Origin: Vibrio sp. S9_S30
Lineage (GTDB): Bacteria > Pseudomonadota > Gammaproteobacteria > Enterobacterales > Vibrionaceae
Direction of reading: 5' to 3'
Length of the DNA: 64,000 bases
Assembly: GCF_014694455.1 (NCBI RefSeq)
Contig: NZ_JAAUWT010000006.1
Coordinates: 186,001-250,000 of the forward strand
Both the position numbers and the translations under genes were made by a program. The notes below the pieces were generated by a model that was not told where the DNA came from, did not search any database, and was given only the letters and a program-made list of their open reading frames with translations. Below, in pieces: positions 57,555 through 64,000 of this stretch (position 1 is the first letter of the stretch; each line of letters begins with the position of its first letter).

Positions 57555-58712
57555 ATGAACGCACTGGTTTATTTCGTGCATAACTCATTTATTGAGGCAT
57601 TCAAAGAAACACCGTCGCATTGTATTCAAGCACCGGGACGCGTGAATTTGATTGGTGAGCATACCGACTATAACGACGGTTATGTCTTGCCCTGTGCCAT
57701 CAACTATCAAACCGTGATTGCCGCCAGAAAACGCGATGACAACCTACTGAGGGTGGTTGCGCTGGATTATGGCAGCGAGATGGATGAATTTGATGTGTCG
57801 GGGCCCATTCATCATGTGCCAAACAAAATATGGGCTAACTACATACGCGGGGTCGTTTTGCATATTCGTCAGCGTGGTTTCCAGTTTGGTGGAGCCGATC
57901 TGGTGGTTTCTGGCAACATTCCTCAGGGAGCGGGATTGAGCTCGTCTGCTTCTCTTGAAGTAGCGGTAGGAAAGACCATTACAGAGCTTTACTCTTTAGA
58001 TCTCAATAACCAGTCACTCGCGTTGATAGGTCAGGAGGCGGAGAATCAGTTTGTAGGTTGCAACTGCGGGATCATGGATCAACTTATCTCTGCGAAAGGA
58101 AAGGAAGGAAGTGCATTGCTGATTGACTGCCGGACATTGGAAACTCAGCCCATTCATTTACCTTCTAAGCTTGCCGTGCTTATTATTAACTCAAACAAAA
58201 GCCGAGGTTTGGTCGACAGTGAATACAATACGCGCCGAGAGCAATGTGAAGCCGCCGCCGCGTTTTTCAACGTGGATGCGCTCAGAGACGTGACGATTGA
58301 ACAGCTCGAAAACGCCAAATCAGAAATGGACGAGTTGGTGTACCGAAGAGCGAAACATGTCGTTACTGAAAATGCCAGAACGGTCGCAGCCAGTTCAGCC
58401 CTTAAGCAAGGTCAGGTTGATGAGCTCTCTGAACTGATGCGCCAGTCTCATCTTTCCATGAAGGATGATTTTGAAATCACGATCCCTGAAATTGATTATT
58501 TGGTGGCGAAAATCGACGAACTGATAGGCAGCACGGGGGGAGTAAGGATGACGGGTGGAGGCTTTGGTGGTTGTGTGGTGGCGCTTGCGCCTCAAGAGGC
58601 GATCCCTCTCATTCAGAAAAAGGTCTTCCCCAACTACTTCGATAAATTCGGGCTTGATGCCGAGTTGCACGTCTGCTCTGCTCAATCTGGCACATCGGTC
58701 GTTGAGCAATGA
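57555..58712 (+). CDS. galK: Galactokinase
   Basis: A 385-residue GHMP kinase that phosphorylates galactose at C1. It has the galactose-binding signature PGRVNLIGEHTDYNDGYVLP, the ATP loop GAGLSSSASLEVAVG and the third GHMP motif GGVRMTGGGFGGCVVAL. ATG 57555 is chosen (GGAGAG upstream, length fits); a TTG at 57531 would add eight residues. Its stop overlaps the galM start (ATGA). Confidence 0.96.
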   Translation: MNALVYFVHNSFIEAFKETPSHCIQAPGRVNLIGEHTDYNDGYVLPCAINYQTVIAARKRDDNLLRVVALDYGSEMDEFDVSGPIHHVPNKIWANYIRGVVLHIRQRGFQFGGADLVVSGNIPQGAGLSSSASLEVAVGKTITELYSLDLNNQSLALIGQEAENQFVGCNCGIMDQLISAKGKEGSALLIDCRTLETQPIHLPSKLAVLIINSNKSRGLVDSEYNTRREQCEAAAAFFNVDALRDVTIEQLENAKSEMDELVYRRAKHVVTENARTVAASSALKQGQVDELSELMRQSHLSMKDDFEITIPEIDYLVAKIDELIGSTGGVRMTGGGFGGCVVALAPQEAIPLIQKKVFPNYFDKFGLDAELHVCSAQSGTSVVEQ

Positions 58713-59737
58713 AAGGGGTAGCACGAGACGGTAAACCCGCCAAAGTGATCACGTTGCGTAACCAGCTAGGTATGACGGTGTCTCTTATGGATATCGGCGC
58801 AACGTGGTTAACCTGTAGGTTACCGCTTGCGAGTGGGCTGCGTGATGTGGTGCTCGGCGTGAACAATATGGACGATTTTTATCGTCAGTCTGCGTACTTT
58901 GGCGCCAGTATCGGGCGTTACGCAAATCGCATTGCGAATGGGCGTTTCAAACTGAATGGTAAGGAATACCAAATCTCTCAAAACCAAGCGCCGCATAGCT
59001 TACATGGCGGTATCGACGGTTTTGATAAAAGGCGTTGGCGGGTTGAGCATAGCCATAACCACAGTGCCGTCTTTTCGCTGATTTCACACCATGGCGATCA
59101 GGGGTTTCCTGCTGAACTAAAGGTTAACGCAAAATACGAGCTCAGCGACGACAATCGGTTGATCGTTGAGTATTCAGCACATTCCGATCAAGACACCGTG
59201 ATTAACCTCACCAACCATGCTTACTTTAATCTTGATGGGGACGGCGATATTCTAAATCACACACTTAACGTTCATGCCGATGAATACCTACCCGTCAATT
59301 CAGAAGGCATTCCAGACTCTGAACCACTGAGCGTGATCGGCACCGGTTTTGATTTTCATACCGCAAAGTGCATTAAGCAGGATTTGCTACTCGATGAAGG
59401 GCAACAAAGGGTTGGGGGATACGATCACTCTTTTATTCTGAATGGTCGACGAGAAAGTGTGGATGATACACCAGTGAGCCTTATCAAGGCCTGCTCATTA
59501 ATATCGTCTGATGCTACTGTTGCACTGAACATTTCGACTAACCAAGAGGCGATTCAGGTGTACAGTGGAAACTTTCTCGGTGGCACTTTAGGAAAGGGCA
59601 AGGAATACAACATTCACGCTGGAATCGCGCTAGAAACCCAGTGCTTACCTGATTCACCAAATCGCAACCCAAGCGCTTGCCGGCTAAAAGCGGGATCAAG
59701 GTATGTCAATACCACATCCTTTCAATTTAACTTTTAA
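58709..59737 (+). CDS. galM: Aldose 1-epimerase (galactose mutarotase)
   Basis: A 342-residue mutarotase interconverting alpha- and beta-galactose, needed after LacZ releases the beta anomer. Signatures are GRYANRIANGRF, APHSLHGGIDGFDKRRW, the catalytic histidine in NLTNHAYFNLDG and the glutamate in GIALETQCLPDSPN. Translation is coupled to galK by a four-base overlap. It ends the operon; galE is not present in the window. Confidence 0.96.
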   Translation: MKGVARDGKPAKVITLRNQLGMTVSLMDIGATWLTCRLPLASGLRDVVLGVNNMDDFYRQSAYFGASIGRYANRIANGRFKLNGKEYQISQNQAPHSLHGGIDGFDKRRWRVEHSHNHSAVFSLISHHGDQGFPAELKVNAKYELSDDNRLIVEYSAHSDQDTVINLTNHAYFNLDGDGDILNHTLNVHADEYLPVNSEGIPDSEPLSVIGTGFDFHTAKCIKQDLLLDEGQQRVGGYDHSFILNGRRESVDDTPVSLIKACSLISSDATVALNISTNQEAIQVYSGNFLGGTLGKGKEYNIHAGIALETQCLPDSPNRNPSACRLKAGSRYVNTTSFQFNF

Positions 59738-59773
59738 TATTAATTTATTTTTAGGTTACTTGGGTATAAATAT

Positions 59774-59806
59774 AAAACCTGACGACTTTAAGTGGTCAGG
59801 TTTTTA
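59774..59806. terminator. Bidirectional terminator after galM
   Basis: AAAACCTGAC (59774-59783) pairs with GTCAGGTTTT (59795-59804), with further pairing inside, and T-runs on both sides. It serves galM and probably the convergent propeller gene. Confidence 0.9.
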
Positions 59807-59873
59807 TTCACTATTCGTCTAATATGAAATTCAATGACGTATTCGTAGAGAATGTTTGTTATATAGACGAATT

Positions 59874-61079
59874 TTAGTATGTTGAAATTGCAATTATACG
59901 ATGCTTACCTGAATGAATGATGTGACTTTCTTCATTGCTACTTAGGTCTAAGCGATGGATACTATTTAGATTAGACCAGTATAAATACTTTGAATCTTTT
60001 GACATGCTTAGTGCAAATAAATTTTCATTTTGATTTTCGTCTAAATATAGCGTCTCTAAGTTAGAACCATCAAAATTCGAGCGCTGTACGGCTTTAGCAG
60101 TATTCCAATATACTTTTTGGTTCAAGTCGTCTACAACGATGTTCATTATGCCAAAATACGTTCCAGTGATGATTCCTGATTCTTCGTTCGCTAACAGGCT
60201 ACGATTGACGAGAGTATGCTCACCTAACTCCGAACGAAATAACTGGGCAGGATACATACCGAAGCCACCCACTCCGAAAAACAGTGAGTGTGTATTTTCA
60301 CTGATGCCTAACCCCATTGGATTGCAATCTGACATGCAACCTTCTTGAACCGGATCGTAGATGACATGACCGCTTTCATTGCTATCAGAACCGTCTCCAG
60401 ACAAGTCATTTCTTACAATCACATCCATTAATTCCGTGCTGTTGTATATCCAGTTGTTGATTGGATCAACAGCGGTATTCCCCAAACCTCTCACCGCGAG
60501 CTGGATCTGATTTCCAAGATACTGCCCATCCAAATCATAAACGCCGATGCCATTCTCAAAGAAGCCCGATATGCGAGTGTAGATCTTCTCATCGTTATAC
60601 GTAACGGTGGTTAAGCCCTCTCGTTGCGCAAAGATTTGGGCGTTTGTTCCGTCTGCATTGGCTCGGACAAGTTGGTTTACGTCACCGGGTACGACTTCAA
60701 TCCAAACCATTTTGTTTTCTTGCTTAATGCAATCGCTGCCATTGTAAACATACTGCGCTTCACCAGAGTAGATGACGTTTTCATCACATAGTATGTAGCG
60801 CTGTTTTGAAAGGTCGAACACACCCACTTTATTAATGGTGTCCCCCAGTTTTATATTTACTGTGGTTGACGAGAAAAAGTCATCCTCTGGAAGATAATGG
60901 TGATTTTCTCCTGAATATATGGTGCCGTTTTGAGAATCAGCGGCTATATTATCCATAATCGACGATTGAAAGGCCCCATAAATCGGCGAATGACTTTTAT
61001 TATCGATAATAATATTATCACTTCCGGCATAAACAGAAGAGGATAGAGCAAAGCATAATAAGCTATTTAGTTTTTTCAT
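59874..61079 (-). CDS. Secreted beta-propeller protein with YWTD-like repeats
   Basis: A 401-residue protein with a signal peptide (through SSVYA, residue 18). The body carries propeller-blade motifs akin to LDL-receptor YWTD repeats: NQLVRANADGTNAQIF, KVYWNTAKAVQRSNFDGSNLETLYLD and YLYWSNLNSIHRLDLSS. Paired cysteines (CDENV, DCIKQ, GCMSDCNP) suggest disulfides. Function unknown; probably a periplasmic or extracellular binding protein. Confidence 0.72.
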   Translation of the reverse strand: MKKLNSLLCFALSSSVYAGSDNIIIDNKSHSPIYGAFQSSIMDNIAADSQNGTIYSGENHHYLPEDDFFSSTTVNIKLGDTINKVGVFDLSKQRYILCDENVIYSGEAQYVYNGSDCIKQENKMVWIEVVPGDVNQLVRANADGTNAQIFAQREGLTTVTYNDEKIYTRISGFFENGIGVYDLDGQYLGNQIQLAVRGLGNTAVDPINNWIYNSTELMDVIVRNDLSGDGSDSNESGHVIYDPVQEGCMSDCNPMGLGISENTHSLFFGVGGFGMYPAQLFRSELGEHTLVNRSLLANEESGIITGTYFGIMNIVVDDLNQKVYWNTAKAVQRSNFDGSNLETLYLDENQNENLFALSMSKDSKYLYWSNLNSIHRLDLSSNEESHIIHSGKHRIIAISTY

Positions 61080-61520
61080 TATATTAGTTCTCCTTTTTAT
61101 TTTATCTTATACGGGAAGTGATGATTATAATAATTTATTTTTATCGGTTGTTTTGGATTGGGTATTTATAATAAGTATTATATTAGTTACGCGAATAATA
61201 TTTAAATCGATTAAATCATAAAGAAATCTACAAAATTATCACTGCTAACACCTTTCTAACAATGAATGAATTTGAATCATAGAAGAGGATGCGTGTTAAC
61301 ACGTTCAATGTCGATTCTCAAGCATTGAGGGGATTGGTTTTTTGGTTAACCCGTACTAAGGCGGTTGCTCCAGTGTCGCGGATTAAATGGAAAGCATGTC
61401 TTTTTTTTAAGAAATGTTATGAACATCATTTACAACCATGTCTGGAGCTTATAGATTCACTGCATTTTATAATTGATTTTATTGAATGAAATCATTACAT
61501 AACCTAAGTAGTGGAAAATA
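61080..61520. other. AT-rich gap before the toxin-remnant tract
   Basis: It contains the propeller gene promoter and a 66-codon plus-strand frame (61289-61489) without ribosome site or similarity. Nothing else is recognised. Confidence 0.35.
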
Positions 61521-61694
61521 ATGAAAAAAATAGCCAAGTCAGTTGGGCTAACGTGTAGGTGTGTTTCCTATGTGTTCGCTGCATTTCTTATGTTACCTGT
61601 CAGCGTTGCCTATGCGGATACCGTAACGAGTGTGAAATCAAGCCTCTTTCTATCCATGTGGTCACATTTCCATTTTTGGGGTTGGCTTAGCTAG
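61521..61694 (+). pseudogene. Signal-peptide stub of a deleted exported protein
   Basis: ATG 61521 opens a 57-codon frame whose first 34 residues form a textbook signal peptide (KKIAKSVGLTCRCVSYVFAAFLMLPVSVAYA, in two parts: basic start, hydrophobic core, AYA cleavage site). From about 61632 it reads through a copy of the sequence found after the immunity gene (63355-63397), i.e. a terminator remnant, and stops. This looks like the N-terminus of a large exported protein, perhaps a polymorphic toxin, whose body was lost by recombination. Confidence 0.6.
61632..61674 (+). repeat. Diverged copy of the immunity-gene downstream sequence
   Basis: 35 of 43 bases match 63355-63397 (both start GTGAAA and contain CAAGCCTCTTTCTAT). 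At 63355 it is the right half of a terminator; here the left arm is missing, marking a recombination junction. Confidence 0.7.
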
Positions 61695-61937
61695 CTTTGT
61701 TATCACTTGTTTCTGTATTGCTTCCGTTTCTATATTGCTTCTTAGGCGCAGTTTTCGAGCCCACACGTAATGTAGCCCGTGCTCGCATTGAATGACGGTG
61801 CGGCATAGCCCTTAAAAACACTCAAGGGTTTGATTTTACAAACCGTTTCTCTTCTATTTCTGTAGAAATAACAAGGACAGACGCCATAAGAAAAGTACTA
61901 CCTTGTCAATTACATAGCTCTGTGTAGGGCCTTCTAA

Positions 61938-62297
61938 AAGTGCCTGTCCACATTCCACCCGGGCTTAGGCAATGGTTCTGGTTGCTTTGACCAAATCTAT
62001 GAGAAGGACGGTGTTATCACCATTCTGGAAGCCAAAGGCGGCTCTGGTACATTGGGCTCCAGAAAAGTAGATGGCATCAACTACCAGCAAGGTCATCCAG
62101 AGTACACCAAAGCGATTTTGGCTGAGATGGAAAGAATTGGTGAGAATAATCCGAAAGTCGAATTAACACGGCAAAAGATAATGGATGCATGGAAAGCCGA
62201 GAAGTTGCAGTATAAAGTTGTCCACCAAAAGATTAAGGCTGACAGTGGTGTACTTGGTAGTGTGAATGTAAGCGATTTTGAACAAGGTAAGATATAG
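61938..62297 (+). pseudogene. PoNe-like nuclease toxin C-terminal domain, orphan fragment
   Basis: A frame of 119 codons after a TAA at 61935, without a proper start or ribosome site. It reads FHPGLGNGSGCFDQIYEKDG then ITILEAKGGSGTLG, the D...ExK layout of PD-(D/E)xK nucleases and of the PoNe class of type VI/Rhs-type antibacterial DNases, and ends in a helical KVVHQKIKADSGVLGSVNV tail. It is followed by a PoNi-like immunity gene, one base after its stop. It appears to be an orphan toxin tip left after loss of its N-terminal part. Confidence 0.65.
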
Positions 62298-62298
62298 A

Positions 62299-63339
62299 AT
62301 GTCTAACGAAGATATGTTAAATCTAAAAGTAAGCCCTCATCATCTCGAGAATTTTCGTAGCCCTGATTTAATACGGGAATTTAGTGAGATAGATATTGAC
62401 GATATTTTAGATTGTTTACATAGCCAAACGGATGAAAACCTTTTATCGAAGTGTCAACATTTCGCCCCCAAGGCTTCTGAGCATTGGCTGTCAACATATA
62501 TATCGAACAGCATCTTAAACCACTGGCCTCGTGGGCACGGTATGTTTTTGTTAGTTCAGTCAGCCGAGCTTGCTCGCATACACTGGCTTATACATCGCCA
62601 TCAAGGTGAAACGCTGGATGTCAACTTGTTTGACAGGCAATTCTAGGTAGAAACTTACATAGAACGTCGTGATCTCGACAACTCAGAGGATAGGCTAACG
62701 GCGTGGCTAACCAATATCAGTGTCGCCATTTTGTGCAATGACCAAGCCGCGCAGCAGGAGATGTTTAAAGTCGAACACAAAGATCTTTGCCAGAGTTTTG
62801 AGGGACAACCGATACGCGACATCGAACTGGCATTTTTTGATTTATTCCGTGCTTTTTTGTTAGGTGAAAGTGACAAGCAACGACAAATTCAATTTATGAA
62901 AGCGGTGATCCCAATTCTTACCGATGAAAATTTAATTGAGGCGTGTGGTGGTAACGACTATTGGCCAGACTTTTATCAGTGGTTACGTTTTCCTCTGTAT
63001 AGCATCATATCCGTATGTTGGGGTCATGAAGAGACCTCATTGGATGAAGCCGTTATTGCCGCTATTGACGCCAACTACGAGTTCTATTCGGAAATAGAGC
63101 CTCGACATAACGGCAGGCCGACAGGCAAGGAATCACTGGATTTATTGGCTCGTGAAGCCATGTTTCACACAATTACCACAGCGTTTTTAACCGCACACTA
63201 CAGACGAACAGGGCAAACAGTCAGCTTTGATTCCCCCTATGTTCCGCAATGGTTGATCAAAGGTGAAGGTCTCACCCGTGAGGAAGTCTTAGCCAATCCA
63301 CCCGTGTTCGATCTGGAACACGTATTAGGCAATCAATAA
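62299..63339 (+). pseudogene. PoNi-like (DUF1910/DUF1911) immunity gene interrupted by one in-frame TAG
   Basis: The frame from ATG 62299 stops at TAG 62644-62646 (codon 116) and continues in the same frame without indel to 63339, 347 codons in all. The second part (FEGQPIRDIELAFFDLFRAFLLGESDKQ, DYWPDFYQWLRFPLYSI, FHTITTAFLTAHYR) resembles the DUF1911 domain of PoNi immunity proteins; the first part fits the DUF1910-like N-terminus. Codons just after TAG (VETYIERRDLDNSEDRL) read as protein. A nonsense mutation is the simplest reading; a reinitiation at TTG 62731 would still give 202 residues. Confidence 0.65.
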
Positions 63340-63344
63340 AAGGA

Positions 63345-63376
63345 AAAGAGGCTTGTGAAAGCAAGCCTCTTTCTAT
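63345..63376 (+). terminator. Terminator of the immunity gene
   Basis: AAAGAGGCTTG (63345-63355) and CAAGCCTCTTT (63362-63372) around TGAAAG, followed by CTATTTAT. Confidence 0.8.
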
Positions 63377-63411
63377 TTATCTAGTCACACATCCATTCAA
63401 ATACTTTTTAG

Positions 63412-63624
63412 ATTGCCTGTACCATCGCCAGCCAGCAAACCTTATGCTTGGAGTTTGACCCGGGCGAATTGAGTGCACACAATGAAACCTTACGTAAATT
63501 GGAAGAACATAAAGAGACGGCGTCATTCATAAAAATCAAAACGTTGCTCAGTACAGATGGTTCGTTAAAACCCAACGGAACCACCATTCAATATAAAGAG
63601 AAGGCATTTGAAGCTGATGAATAA
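63412..63624 (+). pseudogene. Second orphan toxin-tail-like fragment
   Basis: After a TAG at 63409 a 70-codon frame without start or ribosome site reads LEFDPGELSAHNETLRKLEEHKETASF and ends GTTIQYKEKAFEADE. Its stop overlaps the ATG of the next gene by seven bases, the usual geometry of toxin tail and immunity gene. Domain not recognised. Confidence 0.45.
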
Positions 63625-64000
63625 TAAAGTTGTCATCCCTCATCACAATGATGAAATAAGGAAAAAAATTGATGAAGAAATGGCGCGGCTTGATTTGGCT
63701 GAAGATCGCAAACCACCGTCAGAACACGAATGGTTGACGAGAATGATAGATCAATCCAAGCCTTACGTGAGAGAGGACTTAGAAGGGGTAGAGATGAAAT
63801 CCTATCAAATGAGAGCTATCTCGCAAGTTAAGCCACATTTCGAATTGTTGTGTGAACGTGCAATGCGGGGGGACCCCAAGGCTTACTTAGAATGGCATTT
63901 GAAGCTGATTTACCACTTTGGGCAAACTTTTTACCGTTTGAACTTTAATGCGGGTCAATCGGTGCCGATTAATGTCAACCAATACTCCTACCAAGCCGTA
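63618..64000 (+). CDS. Partial gene at the right edge, candidate immunity protein
   Basis: ATG 63618 opens a frame that runs off the window after 127 codons. The visible part is soluble, charged and helical (NDEIRKKIDEEMARLDLAEDRKPPSEHEWL, KPHFELLCERAMRGDPKAYLEWHLKLIYHFGQTFYRLNF). It overlaps the orphan fragment upstream and follows a PoNe/PoNi-like pair, so an immunity role is inferred. No family recognised. Confidence 0.6.

Noticed and set aside
61289..61489. Plus-strand 66-codon frame before the signal-peptide stub
   Set aside because: No ribosome site or recognisable domain; kept only as a note.

Overview
The window looks like chromosomal DNA of a marine gammaproteobacterium. Vibrionaceae is the best fit, possibly an accessory-rich or second chromosome. 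This is inferred from protein character (lipase with a Lif chaperone, DUF1289-CWC protein, CCGSCS-type small protein, MesD/MesX methionine synthase, PoNe/PoNi-type toxin remnants) and moderate GC content; no marker gene is present. No rRNA, tRNA, complete insertion sequence or CRISPR array was seen.

Layout. 1-1 kb: tail of an unknown gene. 1-9.4 kb: a urate-to-malate island with an FCD-GntR regulator, malate synthase, a RutR-like TetR regulator, HIU hydrolase, allantoinase PuuE, OHCU decarboxylase, allantoicase, ureidoglycolate lyase and the membrane urate oxidase PuuD. Urate would go to glyoxylate plus urea, and AceB would condense glyoxylate with acetyl-CoA. Copies of an AATTGTATACAATT-like palindrome lie before aceB, puuE and the HIU hydrolase gene, and a half-site lies before the GntR gene, so one regulon is likely. 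9.4-22 kb: mixed housekeeping and stress genes, including dCMP deaminase, a CRP-like domain without HTH, lipase plus chaperone, ACR3 arsenite exporter, hexameric tyrosine-coordinated heme protein divergent from an OhrR-like regulator, Asp/Glu racemase, M14 peptidase, ClpP-like periplasmic protein and HD-GYP phosphodiesterase. 22-26 kb: a CCGGCS small protein, the folate-independent methionine synthase pair MesX-MesD and a TauE permease. 26-34 kb: a six-gene oligopeptide-type ABC operon led by a CrtI-like FAD oxidoreductase. 34-38 kb: AraC regulator and a GMC oxidoreductase operon with a Tat-exported small subunit. 38-48 kb: VOC protein, large lipoprotein, PlsC, DUF3047 pair, cytochrome b562, PLP decarboxylase and chemoreceptor. 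48.5-59.8 kb: a galactoside uptake and Leloir operon (permease, permease, binding protein, lacZ, galT, galK, galM) with a divergent ATPase gene and LacI-type operators. 59.8-64 kb: a YWTD-like secreted propeller protein, then a scarred toxin-immunity tract (signal-peptide stub, PoNe-like nuclease tail, PoNi-like immunity gene split by one in-frame TAG, a second orphan tail and a partial gene running off the window).

A recurrent oddity is a set of at least a dozen short degenerate tandem arrays, mostly of 15-21 bp period, placed at gene ends and intergenic gaps. The most striking has eight 16-17 bp units whose last unit ends on the lacZ start codon. Several genes too short for routine ORF calling are described here: a 33-residue membrane peptide, a 54-residue CCGGCS protein, a 56-residue lipoprotein, and the toxin remnants.
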